Assembly: GCA_964428355.1 (NCBI GenBank)
Contig: CAYRYU010000017.1
Location: 28,939 to 92,938, forward strand
Direction: 5' to 3'
DNA from: CAYRYU01 sp964428355
GTDB lineage: Bacteria; Muiribacteriota; Ozemobacteria; Ozemobacterales; Ozemobacteraceae
Length of the DNA: 64,000 nucleotides
Positions within the stretch are counted from its first letter, which is position 1; the number at the start of each line of letters is the position of its first letter. The notes under the pieces were generated by a model. That model did no database searches and had not been told where the DNA came from. It was given only the letters and a program-made list of their open reading frames with translations. The translations under genes were made by a program, and so were the position numbers. Below, one piece after another: positions 23,590 to 34,000 of the stretch.

Positions 23590-24531
23590 ATGACTTTGGA
23601 TCAGTCGGTTCCGTCCTATCTCGAGTCGGTCCGATCGGGACTCCTTTCCCGACGCGTTGAGGAAGCGGTTTCAAGGTTGGGCTGCTGCGAACTCTGCCCG
23701 AGGGGGTGCCGGGTGAACCGGCTCGCGGGGGAAAAAGGGTTCTGCCGGACAGGTGAGAAGGCTGTCATCTCCAGTTGCAGCGCGCACTTCGGTGAGGAAG
23801 CCCCCCTGGTCGGTTCCGGAGGTTCGGGGACCATCTTCTTCACGCACTGCAACCTTGGGTGCAACTTCTGCCAGAACTGGGACATCAGTCACGAGGGCGT
23901 GGGACGTGAATGCCAGGACGAGGATCTCGCCTGCCTGATGCTCGCTCTCCAGATTCGGGGTTGTCACAACATCAACCTGGTCACACCATCCCATGTCGTT
24001 CCCCAGATACTTCGGGCCGTCGGGATCGCGGCCGGGCGTGGTCTGAACATTCCGCTGGTCTTCAACACCGGGGGGTATGACGAGGTGGAGACCTTGCGAC
24101 TTCTGGAGGGGATCGTCGACATCTTCATGCCAGATTTCAAGTTCTGGGATCCCGCGGTCTCGGAAGCCACCTGCGGGGCGGCGGACTATCCCGGGATCGC
24201 GCGGAAAGCGGTCCTCGAAATGCGCCGCCAGGTGGGAGACCTGGTCCTCGACGGGAACGGAATAGCGCAACGCGGGCTTCTGGTCCGGCATCTGGTTCTT
24301 CCCAGCGGGGCGGCGGGAACCAGGGGGGTGATGAGGTTCCTGGCGAGGGAGGTTTCCCGGAACACATATGTCAATATCATGTTGCAGTACCATCCCGAAG
24401 GTGCGGTGGGAAGCTATCCTCCGATATCCGGGTTCCCGACCCGTCAGGAATTCGAGGAGGCTTTCCGGGCCGCCGCGGAAGAGGGGATCACACGCCTTGA
24501 CGAGGGGTCGCCCCTTCGCCTGTTCCCTTGA
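23590..24531 (+). CDS. Radical SAM protein, PflX-like (COG1313)
   Basis: This 313-residue protein has an N-terminal Cys cluster (GCCELCPRGC, with a further GFCR) followed by a radical SAM motif CNLGCNFC (Cys87, Cys91, Cys94) that ligates a 4Fe-4S cluster. The rest (about 95-313) is a typical TIM-barrel of the PflX family, annotated as pyruvate-formate-lyase-activating-like, though the true substrate is generally unknown. ATG 23590 with GAGAGG upstream is preferred over an in-frame GTG at 23566. It is 72 bp after rtcR on the same strand and could be cotranscribed, but no functional link is evident. Confidence 0.88.
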   Translation: MTLDQSVPSYLESVRSGLLSRRVEEAVSRLGCCELCPRGCRVNRLAGEKGFCRTGEKAVISSCSAHFGEEAPLVGSGGSGTIFFTHCNLGCNFCQNWDISHEGVGRECQDEDLACLMLALQIRGCHNINLVTPSHVVPQILRAVGIAAGRGLNIPLVFNTGGYDEVETLRLLEGIVDIFMPDFKFWDPAVSEATCGAADYPGIARKAVLEMRRQVGDLVLDGNGIAQRGLLVRHLVLPSGAAGTRGVMRFLAREVSRNTYVNIMLQYHPEGAVGSYPPISGFPTRQEFEEAFRAAAEEGITRLDEGSPLRLFP

Positions 24532-24625
24532 CCAGGCGGTCTCAAGGTCATTGGCGCTCCAGCGTCCGCGCCGGCCCGTGAGCAACCGGGAATCGTCGCG
24601 TTGGGACATTCCTGCCCCTGCAGGG

Positions 24626-25258
24626 TCAATCCCTTGGTTCAGAGCCCTTCAAGATGAAGGATTCGACTTCCAGCCAGACCTTTCGCCGGATTCCGAAGCG
24701 GTTGCGGCTGATGGTGTCCATTGCGGTGCGGCCGCCGAGGTTGGGAATGTCGAGTTTCACCCCGTGCCTGAGCATCACCCGGGCTGCCATGGCATGTTGC
24801 TGTCTGGGATGGTCGAAATCCGCCGACTTCCAGACGAGGGAATGAAACGGGGTGAATCCCCAGAAATCCTGGGCACGGGAGTTTGCGCCCATGGTTAGAA
24901 GGAAATCGACCATGTCCGGGCGTCCCGCTTCGGCGGCCTCGTGGAGAGGCGTCATTCCCCAGTGGTCCCGGGCGTTGAGCTCCGCTCCCCTGCGAAGGAG
25001 AATCCTGGCCATCTCAACGGTGCCGGTGCGCGCGGCGAGGTGAAGGGGGGTTTTCTGCGTCGGTGCCGTGCGGGCGTTCACGTCCTGATCGATGTCGAGC
25101 ATCTCCTTGACCGCCGGAAGGTTTTCCTGCAGGACGGCGAGGTGTACCGGAAGGAGATACTCATCCCCTCGGGCCGAAGCCGGAGACGGAGCGAAAAACG
25201 TTGATGCCGCCAACCAATAGAGGATGATTCCGTACAGACGGATCGGATTCGTGTACAT
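24626..25258 (-). CDS. Secreted ankyrin-repeat protein
   Basis: This 210-residue protein has a signal peptide (about 1-30, ending ASA) and four or five ankyrin repeats (about 35-180), including TPLHLAARTGTVEMARILL and TPLHEAAEAGRPDMVDFLL. It probably acts as a periplasmic protein-binding module. GGAGG lies 9 bases before ATG 25258. It lies 56 bp downstream of the response regulator gene on the same strand and could share its transcript. Confidence 0.85.
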   Translation of the reverse strand: MYTNPIRLYGIILYWLAASTFFAPSPASARGDEYLLPVHLAVLQENLPAVKEMLDIDQDVNARTAPTQKTPLHLAARTGTVEMARILLRRGAELNARDHWGMTPLHEAAEAGRPDMVDFLLTMGANSRAQDFWGFTPFHSLVWKSADFDHPRQQHAMAARVMLRHGVKLDIPNLGGRTAMDTISRNRFGIRRKVWLEVESFILKGSEPRD

Positions 25259-25314
25259 CGAAAGCTGCCTCCTTGCATGGAAGCCGACATGGCTCCCGCC
25301 TTCCGACCATTGTA

Positions 25315-26007
25315 TCACGACCGCGGGCCTTTTGTACTCGCCGCCATTTCGAGGCTGTACCCCAGTCCTCGGTGGCTGAGGAAAACCTCGGCCGTCCCCG
25401 AGGCTCCGCGGAGCTTCCTTCTCAGGTCGGCGATGACCGTGTCCACGGTCCGCTCGGTTCCCTCGTAATCGTAACCCCACGCGAAATCGAGTATCTGTGT
25501 CCGGCTGAGGATCTGACCCGGGTGGGCGAGGAAGCATCTCAGCACCAGCAGCTCCTTCCGCGTCAGGGGTGTCTCTCGACCGCCATCAGTCACTCTTCCC
25601 TTCGCAAGGTCGATGGAGACCTCCCCGATCTTCAGAAGGTTGCTTCCCGCTCCCTTTTCGAGGAACCGGGTGATCCGCGCCCGGAGAACCGCAAGGGAGA
25701 ACGGTTTCGTGATGTAATCCGAAGCCCCGATCTCGAAAGCCCTGATGATATCCTCGTCGCTTCCCCGCACGGAGAGCATGAGGGTGGGGATGTCCCTGAG
25801 GAGGGGGCGGATCGATTCGAGCAGCACCAGGCCGTTTCGACCGGGGAGGTTGATATCCAGAAGAATGATCTGCGGCTGGAACTCGCGGACAACCTTTTCG
25901 AAATCCTCGCCGTCATGGAGGGCCTTGAAGGTGAGGAGGCCGCCAAGGCCTGAGGCAATGGCGGCCCGCGCCGCGGGGTCGTCGTCGACGAGGAGGATCC
26001 GGGTCAC
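25315..26007 (-). CDS. OmpR/PhoB-type response regulator
   Basis: About 230 residues. The receiver domain (1-120) has acidic pocket VDDD (7-10), phospho-acceptor Asp51 in ILLDINLPG and the conserved Lys in YITKPF. A winged-helix DNA-binding domain (about 130-220) ends with RTVDTVIADLRRKL and HRGLGYSL. The GTG start at 26007 overlaps the kinase stop by 4 bases (GTGA), so translation is coupled. It forms a two-component pair with the kinase just upstream. Confidence 0.93.
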   Translation of the reverse strand: MTRILLVDDDPAARAAIASGLGGLLTFKALHDGEDFEKVVREFQPQIILLDINLPGRNGLVLLESIRPLLRDIPTLMLSVRGSDEDIIRAFEIGASDYITKPFSLAVLRARITRFLEKGAGSNLLKIGEVSIDLAKGRVTDGGRETPLTRKELLVLRCFLAHPGQILSRTQILDFAWGYDYEGTERTVDTVIADLRRKLRGASGTAEVFLSHRGLGYSLEMAASTKGPRS

Positions 26008-27608
26008 CTGGTGGCCGCCCTGAGATGGATCCGGACGAGGCATCCTTTTCCGGGGCCATCGGAGCTGAGACTGTAACTTCCCCCCAGCTCGCGGCAGAGG
26101 ACCGATGCCAGGTGGATCCCGAGTCCGGTTCCCGCGATTCCCTCCGTTTCCGGTCCGGAGCTCCGGAAAAATGGCTCGCCGATCCTTGCAAGGTCCGCCT
26201 GCCGTACCCCGAGTCCCTGATCCTGGACCGAAAGGACCGCCATCCCCTCGGAAAAAGAGCCTGCGATCGTGATCAAAGCCCCTCGCGGGGAGTATTTCAT
26301 CGCGTTGTCCAGGGCGGTCTCGAGAACCTGTCCGAGGGTTTCGCCGTCAGCCTGTACCTCCAGGGTGTCGGGTATCTCGAGCCGGACTCCGGCCCCTGAG
26401 AAGTTCGGATAGAGGATCCTGAGCCGGTCCAGGACCTTTGTGGCGATGGGGAGGACGGGGGTGGGGGCGGTCTGGACATCGAGCCGTCGGTGGCCCGCTT
26501 TGGCGAGGCGGATGAACCTGCGACAGGTCCCGTCGAGGTGATCGAGTTGGCTCTGGAGAAGGGTTTTCAAGCCCTCCCTCTCAGAGTCCGGGGCGGTCAT
26601 CAGGGCATCGCCGAGTATTCCGGTCGCGTGGAGCGGCCCTCTGAGCGAGTGTGCGAGGTTGGTGATCCAGTCGTTCTTCAGGCGGAGTTCGGCTTCTCCC
26701 GCCCCGATGGTATAGACGAAATAGGCGATCGAGAAGGCAAGGACGATGATGATTGCAACCATCCTTGGCCAGGCGGAATGCAGCCAACCAAAATCGCGGC
26801 TGAAGCTGAAACTGCTGGAGACCCGTACGCGGCTTCCCCTCAGGATTCCGCACTGAAGGACATCCTGGACGGATCGCACCTCGCCGGAACCATCCTGGGA
26901 GGACGGGGTCGGCTTTCTCTCGAGGCGATGGGGGACGGTGTCCTCGGGTGGGCCGGAAAATTCGTATCCCAGGTTGCCCTTGCAGAACAGGTCGAGGAAC
27001 TTTCGGGTGATCTCCCGGTGGAAAGCTGCCGGAGCGAAAAGGATTCCCCGCTTTCTCGCGAAATCCGGGCCAAGCTGGGTCTCGACGAAGGAGAAGAACG
27101 GCTCTCCAGGCCCAGGCATCCGGTGGAGTTCGACCCTGTGGAAGCCTTCCCCGGATGATGCAAGGGCGGTTCGGACCTCCGGTTGATCCGGTTTCCGTCC
27201 GTCGCAGGTGGCGGCGGGAATGGATCGCCAGTCCTGGTTAGGGTCACAGGAGACGATTTCCGATCCGCTGGGGGTGAGGACGAACATCTTTCCCACGCCC
27301 GGATCGAGTAGCCAGATCCCACTTATTGCCGAGGATGGACCTTGCGACTCCCACCGGAAAGTTCCGCTGGCAAGGGCTTCCCAGGCTCGTTGCGAAACCT
27401 TTTCGGCATTGTCGTCGATCGAGCTTGCGATGGTCCGGGGGATCTGCCTGAGCTCCTGTTCCTCCTGGATGTCGGAAAGGAAGCCGGCGAACGAAACCCC
27501 GGAAAAGGCCATCATTCCGATGAAAAGGACTGCGAGCAGGCCGAGCGTGGAAAGGATCAGGACGATGAACTGGAACGTGAGCACCTTGTCGAGTACTTTG
27601 CGGAGCAT
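26004..27608 (-). CDS. Membrane sensor histidine kinase
   Basis: This 534-residue kinase has an N-terminal membrane helix (about 10-40), a periplasmic sensor region of roughly 230 residues with no recognised fold, and a second helix (about 283-305). A HisKA-like segment with phospho-acceptor His320 (NLAHSLRGPLHA) and a HATPase domain follow (N box ALDNAMKYSPRG, G boxes DQGLGV and GTGLGIHL). AAAGGAGG precedes the ATG. Its partner is the overlapping OmpR-type regulator. The signal sensed is unknown. Confidence 0.92.
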   Translation of the reverse strand: MLRKVLDKVLTFQFIVLILSTLGLLAVLFIGMMAFSGVSFAGFLSDIQEEQELRQIPRTIASSIDDNAEKVSQRAWEALASGTFRWESQGPSSAISGIWLLDPGVGKMFVLTPSGSEIVSCDPNQDWRSIPAATCDGRKPDQPEVRTALASSGEGFHRVELHRMPGPGEPFFSFVETQLGPDFARKRGILFAPAAFHREITRKFLDLFCKGNLGYEFSGPPEDTVPHRLERKPTPSSQDGSGEVRSVQDVLQCGILRGSRVRVSSSFSFSRDFGWLHSAWPRMVAIIIVLAFSIAYFVYTIGAGEAELRLKNDWITNLAHSLRGPLHATGILGDALMTAPDSEREGLKTLLQSQLDHLDGTCRRFIRLAKAGHRRLDVQTAPTPVLPIATKVLDRLRILYPNFSGAGVRLEIPDTLEVQADGETLGQVLETALDNAMKYSPRGALITIAGSFSEGMAVLSVQDQGLGVRQADLARIGEPFFRSSGPETEGIAGTGLGIHLASVLCRELGGSYSLSSDGPGKGCLVRIHLRAATR

Positions 27609-27714
27609 GATGAAACCTCCTTTGGGATTCAGGTTTGTTTCCTTGATCCCAAAGCTATTCCGCGCGTGTCATGGAAATGTCAGGATCCGGGGGAATTTTT
27701 CCCGGAACGTTTCC

Positions 27715-29283
27715 TCAATCCGCCGAGATCTTCCGACGGGTGGAAAGGGCCGCATCGAGGCTCTTTTCCAACTGGGTCTGGTACCTTCGCGTCCCGGCGG
27801 CAAGCTTCTTGTAAAGCCAAGCGGGAACCGTACCTTCGAGCTGATCGGGAGTTTCGAACGTCCCGATCTCCTTACGCCTCTTGACGATGCGGGCTGCGTA
27901 GTCCCCGGCAAGGCGCCGCTTGTCATCATCGGTTCCGGGGATGAAGGCTTCGAGATGCCAGGCGAGGCGGTCTTCCTGCTCGTCGTTCAGGTCGAGGGAA
28001 AGCCGCTCGCGAGAGGTCACGATGAGGGGTTGTGGGATCGCCTCGCAGAGGGTGGCTCCCGAGGCGATGCGGGAATACTGGATGGCCTTCCAGTCCTGCC
28101 ATGCCTGCCGGGCCTTCCCGAACTCGTCCCGCGTGATCTTCCCCGTAACGAAGGCTTTTTTCGAAAGGTAATACTCCTCGTATTTCTTCATCGCGTCGGG
28201 GGAACTGATCGTGTAACAGGTGTATTCCAAAAGGATGCGTCGGATGGTTCCCGCCTGGGAAGGGAACTTCCGGATCAGGGCGGAAACCAGTTCGAAAAAG
28301 CTGGTGGGCGCGCGATCGGCCATGGTCGAGAAGATCGCCCTTTCCGGGTTGGGAAGTCCAGCGTGGCCCCAGAGGGTGAAAATGAGGCTTGCGATCACGC
28401 CCTCGGTGGCGAAGTCGGTCTTGCCCTGCTTCAGCTTGCCGTCCTTGACCCGGCCGTCGGACGAGAAAATGTACCTGTTGCGTTCCGCGAGCAGTATCCG
28501 GCGCTTCCTGGTCTTTTTGAGGAAGTCGGCGACCGCGGGCTTCAGGCCATCGGATTTTTCGGGGGCGTAGAATTCCCGGGGGAAGAGGTTGCCCAGCAAG
28601 ACTTCACCGGCCTCGGCGAACCCCTCGCGAAAAGCGATCTGGGGATCGGTCTCGATGGGGGAATCGTGGGGAGCACCCGCCATCTGGGCGAGCAGGTCGA
28701 ACAAAAGATAACGTTCGCGGGTCAGTTCGAAATGGATGGCGTGGAAAACCTCATGACATACCATGGGAACGAGCATTCCCGATTCGAGCATTTCTTCAGG
28801 GGATACCATCACCTTGCCGGGAAGCTCGATGTCGGCGATGACGAGGAGGCGGCTGGTCTTCATCTTTCCCCCCGCCCCGGAAAGCTGGAAAGGCAGCGCG
28901 GAGTAGAGGGCCGGCCCCCGGCGCTGGGCCTTGGGGGGGACGAGCCATACAGGCAGGACCGGGTCCGAAACGAGCCAATCCTGGACGGGTGGGGCGGCGG
29001 TCCGGGCGGCAATGTCGAGAAGCTCGAGGGACTTTTTGACCCCGGGGCTTTGCGCTAGCCTCCCCCTGAAAAGTTCGGTCCGCGGGTCTTTGCCGGGTTC
29101 CACGATGGAGAAGGAGTAAGCGGCCGCTTCGCCGCTTTTCGCTACCGGGCAGTTCGCGAGCTCGGTGGCTGTACTTCCTTCGGGAGTGACGAAAACGAGC
29201 TCCACTGCAGACACATGGGCGGTCAACAGGAGCAGGAAGGCCAGGATTCCGAGGAACCGGGCGGAGATCGTTCTTCTTTTCAT
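27715..29283 (-). CDS. Secreted HExxH putative metalloprotease
   Basis: This 522-residue protein has a signal peptide (about 1-26, HVSA). The motif CHEVFHAIHF (HExxH at 177-181) and a downstream REGFAEA (Glu220/Glu224) fit a gluzincin-like zinc site, with two His and a distal Glu as ligands. The C-terminal half is helical and charged. Activity is inferred from the motif only. The ribosome site is GGAG ahead of ATG 29283. It lies upstream of the two-component pair on the same strand, 106 bp away. Confidence 0.7.
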   Translation of the reverse strand: MKRRTISARFLGILAFLLLLTAHVSAVELVFVTPEGSTATELANCPVAKSGEAAAYSFSIVEPGKDPRTELFRGRLAQSPGVKKSLELLDIAARTAAPPVQDWLVSDPVLPVWLVPPKAQRRGPALYSALPFQLSGAGGKMKTSRLLVIADIELPGKVMVSPEEMLESGMLVPMVCHEVFHAIHFELTRERYLLFDLLAQMAGAPHDSPIETDPQIAFREGFAEAGEVLLGNLFPREFYAPEKSDGLKPAVADFLKKTRKRRILLAERNRYIFSSDGRVKDGKLKQGKTDFATEGVIASLIFTLWGHAGLPNPERAIFSTMADRAPTSFFELVSALIRKFPSQAGTIRRILLEYTCYTISSPDAMKKYEEYYLSKKAFVTGKITRDEFGKARQAWQDWKAIQYSRIASGATLCEAIPQPLIVTSRERLSLDLNDEQEDRLAWHLEAFIPGTDDDKRRLAGDYAARIVKRRKEIGTFETPDQLEGTVPAWLYKKLAAGTRRYQTQLEKSLDAALSTRRKISAD

Positions 29284-29519
29284 GCCGTTTCTCCATTGCG
29301 GGGGAATGAATCCCTGCCGAATCAGGCTGTTTCCAATTGTAGCAGACCCTGTGCCCCCCGAGCAACAACCACTTCCGGCAGGTCCGGGTTCACGTTTCCC
29401 GGATTGGGTTCGATTTCCCGGCGCGCCTTGACCGGGAAGTCAGGAAGATGTATTTCAGGGGAAAGTGTATCTCAGGGGAAAGGGAGCCGCCGGCCCCAAT
29501 GTGCCGACGGAAAAATGTG

Positions 29520-30500
29520 ATGACCAGATCGGGTATCGATGGAAAAGGGATCCTGGAAATCGCCAGGCAGGTTCTCCAGAATGAAGCCGAAGCCATTTCC
29601 CGCGTCGCAGGCCGTCTCGGGGAGGGCGTTGCGGGGGCTGTTGACCTTGTCCTCCAGAGTCACGGCCGGCTCATCGTCTCGGGCATGGGGAAATCCGGGC
29701 TCGTGGGGAGAAAGATCTCGGCAACTTTTTCGAGTACCGGAACCCCTTCGATTTTTCTCCATCCCGCCGAAGCCCTGCACGGTGATCTTGGAACCGTAAC
29801 CTCCGGAGACGTGATGCTTCTCCTTTCGAATTCGGGGGAAACCGAGGAGATCGTCCGCCTGCTCCCCTTCCTGCGCCGCGTGGGGGCGAAAATCATCGTG
29901 ATGGTGGGCAATACGGGCTCGACGCTGGCAAAGAATGCGGACATCGTTCTCGATACCTCGGTCGAACGTGAAGCATGCCCGATGAACCTGGCACCGACGA
30001 GTTCCACCACCGTCACGATGGCGATGGGCGATGCGGTCGCGGTCGCACTGCTGCAGGCGCGTGGGTTCAAGGAGAAGGATTTCGCCCGTCTCCATCCTTC
30101 CGGAAGCCTTGGACGCAGGTTCCTGACGGTGAGAGACCTGATGCACCGGGAAGACGAGATTCCCTTCGCCCCTCCGGACCGCAGCCTGAAGGAAGGGATT
30201 CTCGACATGAGCCGGGGAGGCTTCGGCGCTCTCGTCATAGTCGATGGAAAGAAGCATCTTCTCGGAATCCTGACCGACGGCGATCTCCGGCGTTACTTCG
30301 AAAGAACGGACGGAACACTGACCGTGAGCCTCGAGCAGGTGATGGTGAAGAGCCCCAAACGCATCACCCAGGAAAGGCTGGCGATGGAGGCCCTGAAAAT
30401 CATGGAGGAGAAATCGATCACGTCGCTTCCGGTCACCGAGGGTGACCTCGTGGTGGGCTTCCTGCATATCCACGATATCCTGAGATCCAAGCTGGTCTGA
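29520..30500 (+). CDS. kdsD: Arabinose-5-phosphate isomerase (KdsD/KpsF/GutQ)
   Basis: This 326-residue enzyme has an N-terminal SIS sugar-isomerase domain (about 30-170; motifs GMGKSGLVGRKI, LLSNSGETEE) and two C-terminal CBS domains (about 205-325). It interconverts ribulose-5-phosphate and arabinose-5-phosphate, the first step to Kdo, so it points to a lipopolysaccharide-type outer membrane. The length matches the family (about 325). The start is uncertain: ATG 29520 has only a weak ribosome site, and an ATG at 29499 is an alternative. No other Kdo gene is in the window. The next gene starts 8 bp downstream. Confidence 0.93.
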   Translation: MTRSGIDGKGILEIARQVLQNEAEAISRVAGRLGEGVAGAVDLVLQSHGRLIVSGMGKSGLVGRKISATFSSTGTPSIFLHPAEALHGDLGTVTSGDVMLLLSNSGETEEIVRLLPFLRRVGAKIIVMVGNTGSTLAKNADIVLDTSVEREACPMNLAPTSSTTVTMAMGDAVAVALLQARGFKEKDFARLHPSGSLGRRFLTVRDLMHREDEIPFAPPDRSLKEGILDMSRGGFGALVIVDGKKHLLGILTDGDLRRYFERTDGTLTVSLEQVMVKSPKRITQERLAMEALKIMEEKSITSLPVTEGDLVVGFLHIHDILRSKLV

Positions 30501-30508
30501 GCCTCCAG

Positions 30509-31078
30509 ATGCGGATTCGGGCACTTCTTTCCACCCTGCTCCTTCTGTGGGTGGTTGCCCCGCTCCGTGGGGAGTATCCGCCCTGTTACATCTACAAGAT
30601 TTCGCCGGGGGGAACGTTCTATCCATTCACCCTGGAGGATCTGGAAAAGAAGAACTGGTCGCGAAACGGGATGCTCGGGAAGCCCGTCATCATCCTTACC
30701 GCCCACCGCTCGGTCAGATACGACCTCCGTGTCTGGGCCGACCGCCTGAAAAAAGAGTTCGCGGACCCGGGGGCTATCACCCTTCTTTGGGTCGTGAATC
30801 TTTCAAGATACCCCTGGGAAGCGAGTACAGAGCACCCCGCCGACGAGTGGAACGAGTTCCGCCCGACGGTGCCGCTCATACTCGATTGGCATGCCATCAT
30901 CGGAAGGCATCTACGGGTGGATTACTCGACCCCCAACATCATCGGGATCGACTCGAGCGGGAACCTCGCCTTTCACGACAAAACGCCTTGTACAAAAGAA
31001 GCGTATTTGCTCATTTCGGCCAAGATCGGAAACCTGTTGAAGAAGGATGACTACTGGCGCTCCCCGCGTCCCAGATGA
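30509..31078 (+). CDS. Secreted thioredoxin-fold-like protein
   Basis: This 189-residue protein has a signal peptide (about 1-21). The mature part suggests a thioredoxin-like fold (GKPVIILTAHRS, later PLILDWHAIIGRHL and NIIGIDSSGNLAFHD) but has no CxxC redox pair, somewhat like YtfJ. It starts 8 bp after kdsD and is likely cotranscribed. Its last 28 bp overlap the convergent pyruvyltransferase gene. Function unknown. Confidence 0.72.
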   Translation: MRIRALLSTLLLLWVVAPLRGEYPPCYIYKISPGGTFYPFTLEDLEKKNWSRNGMLGKPVIILTAHRSVRYDLRVWADRLKKEFADPGAITLLWVVNLSRYPWEASTEHPADEWNEFRPTVPLILDWHAIIGRHLRVDYSTPNIIGIDSSGNLAFHDKTPCTKEAYLLISAKIGNLLKKDDYWRSPRPR

Positions 31079-34000
31079 TCGAGGACGAGCCGGAAATCAT
31101 CCCGCGCAATCCCGTGCAGTTCGGCGGTTTTCCTGCGAAGCCGCGTTTCCGCACCCTCAGGATCGGACAAGAGGGTCTGGATCGTTTTCGGAAGGGTTTC
31201 CTCGTTGAGCCAGGCTGGTTGCGCCACGAAGTCCCAGGCCATCTCGCGGGCCAACCCCTCTATCTTGGGGTCGTGGCTGATCCCGAACCAGGGGACTCCC
31301 GCAAGGGAAGCGAGTATACACCCGTGAAGTCGCATGGAAAGAACGGCATCGAGATCGGAAAAAGCTCCGATGGGGTCAATTTCATCGATCTTCCTGATCT
31401 CGCCGGGGTAGCCCGCGGATTTCCAGGAAACGGAATCTTCACGATCCTGGAAACTCATCGGAACCGCGACCATCTTCCCGTCGTTTCCAAAGGTGTCGAG
31501 GATCAGCCGGGCCAGTCTCTCGGACTCGGGGTTGGAGCCCCTCAGTATGAAACCGACCTTTTTCCGGTCGGAGAGGGTCCGGGGCGGGGTAGTCCATTCG
31601 GGGAGGAACAGGAGATCCGTCGCCCGGTGAACCTGGATGGGTGGTCCGGGGAGGTGAAGTATCTCCTCTTCGGAGAGGCGGTCCCGGGCGGAGAGGTGAA
31701 CCGCCCCGTCGAACACCATTCGGGCGTTGATGCGGGCGAACGCCCTTTGGATCGTCGGGAAAACCTCTTCCGATGCAGGGTCCCTGGTCCATGGCCCTAT
31801 GCCCTGGGAAGGCATGAGGATTCTCGACCCTGTGAGCCTGGCGAAAACCAGGAGCAGCGAGTAGTAAAGAAGGCTTCCGGAGCTGGTTGAAGACTGGAGG
31901 ACTCCTCCCCCCGGAATCACCAGGAACCGCGAACGTGCTATCGCTTCGAGAACCATGGTCAAATGCTGGCGGAAAACAGGACGAACCCCGGCGGGAAGAG
32001 TCCCGGGACCGGGGCCCCGGACGAGGAGGTTCCAGGAAATCCCGACCCCGGCTTTCTCCGTTTCACCCACGAAAGTCCGCCATAGGAGTTCGTCACCCAG
32101 GTTCCCGAAACCGAAGTAACCGAGCAGAAACCCCTCCCGTTGCTTGTTCCCGGCCATTGCCACCAACCGGCAAAGGAGGTAGAAGGCCATCCCTGCGGTT
32201 CCGACCAAGAACCCGAGCCAGAGGCCGTTGAACCCGCGAAGGAAGGTCAAGGCCAGCGGGGAATGGAAATGGCAGAAGGTGTTGACCATCGAAACCTGGC
32301 CCATCTCGATGAAAAGTGCCAGGACGGGAAGAATTCCGAATGCTCCCCGAAGGCGGAAGAACAGGAAAAAGAGGACCGCCGGGTAGCCGACGAGGAACTC
32401 CTTGTTCCGAGGCCGGGCGATCAGGAGGTCCTCGAGGAAGGTACGCGCCAGGTCCTCCTCCGCGGAGGGTTTGAGGAAAGTCACGTTTCCGGACCTCATA
32501 AGGTAGAGGATGGTCCCGATGATGACCGCAGCTCCGATGAAAAGGTCGCGCGCCGTAAGGGGCCGGGAGAAGAAGGACAGAAGACCTCCTCCGAACCTCC
32601 GGAGGGACCATGTGCCCACAAGGATGAGGGGAAGGAGAAACGCAAGCTTGATTCCCCTGAACTGGGCGTAATGAAGCAGATAGAATGGCTCCGAATGAAG
32701 TCCCGCCACTAGGATTCCTCCGATGATTCCGGGGATCACGAGGCGGGAGAAGAACAGGGGGACCTCTCGCAACAGGGAAATGGACAAGCCCTGGTCGATG
32801 CGGCACCGGTTATCGTACCTGTCGATTGCCCACAAGCAGCCGATAGCGGAATAGGAGATCACTCCAAGGCACCCTGCAACCATCGTGAAACTTTCCGGGG
32901 AAACGAGGATAAATCCGCTACCAGTCAACAAGGCGACAAGAAAGAACCAGGCCGAACCCGGAAAACGGCTGGAAATGCCCCCTCCCAGGAAAACCGCGCC
33001 CAGGGTCAGCGCAAGCCCTATCGCGAGCCTTTCTCCACGGCTGAGAATTCCCACAAGGTGCCGCGGTTCGGCCCGTCGCTGGGAATCTTCCCGGGGAATC
33101 CTGAATCCATCATCGTTCAGGCCTCCGGCAATCTTTTGGAGATAGTCGAGGTTGAACCTGACCATGTCCCCGATGAACTTCTTCTTGTCCTGGAAGAATA
33201 CCCTGACGTAAAGCATCTTCAGCCGGCGATCCCTGACGGCACGATGAAAACGGGCCACTGCCCGGCCGACCGTGTAGTTTTCGTCCAGCTCCCGGCGGCC
33301 GATGCTGTGGACCCGGGCGAAGGGGACCGAACCCCTCAAACCCTGGATGAGCGTATCCATTCCAGCCTGGTCGTTGAACTCGATCCAACCCACCCTGAAG
33401 GACCGGGCCTTGAGTTCACGGACCACGGCGGGTAGAGCCCCGCGGTTGCCAAGGACCTCCTCCTCGGCGAAGACCACGGCTGAAACGACCGCCGGATCAG
33501 GAAGATCGGCGATGATCTGGCGGACCGCCTCGTCGGAAAGGCCGGGATAGTTGTAGATCCGGAGGATCACTCCCAGCTGTTTCGAGCGGATGATGTCGAT
33601 CAGGTCACGGGAAAAGCCCAACCCGACACGCTGCCTGAAATCCAGGCTGGACTTCCTCAGCAACAGGAGATGCCGCCCAAGCCTCCGCACTTTCTCATTC
33701 GGGAGTTTCCAGAGCAGGTGCTGTTCGATGCGGTCGACCAGGGCGTCGTCCTCGGACTTGATCCAGATCGCCCCCGGAGGAACGTCCACCGAGCGCATGA
33801 ACGAGGCGATCTCCGTTCCTTCGGGCAGTTTGCGGATCTCCGAGGTGGTGAAGACGGAGATCCGCTCCTCGGCGGCGAGTGATTCGACGGTATCCTCGGA
33901 AATCCCGACCGAACTTGCTCCGTTTTTGGAAGCCTCGTTGAGCATGTCGTGGAGTCGCCATCCCTCTTCGCGAGCGAGCTGGCGCCACTCGTCGAAATCG

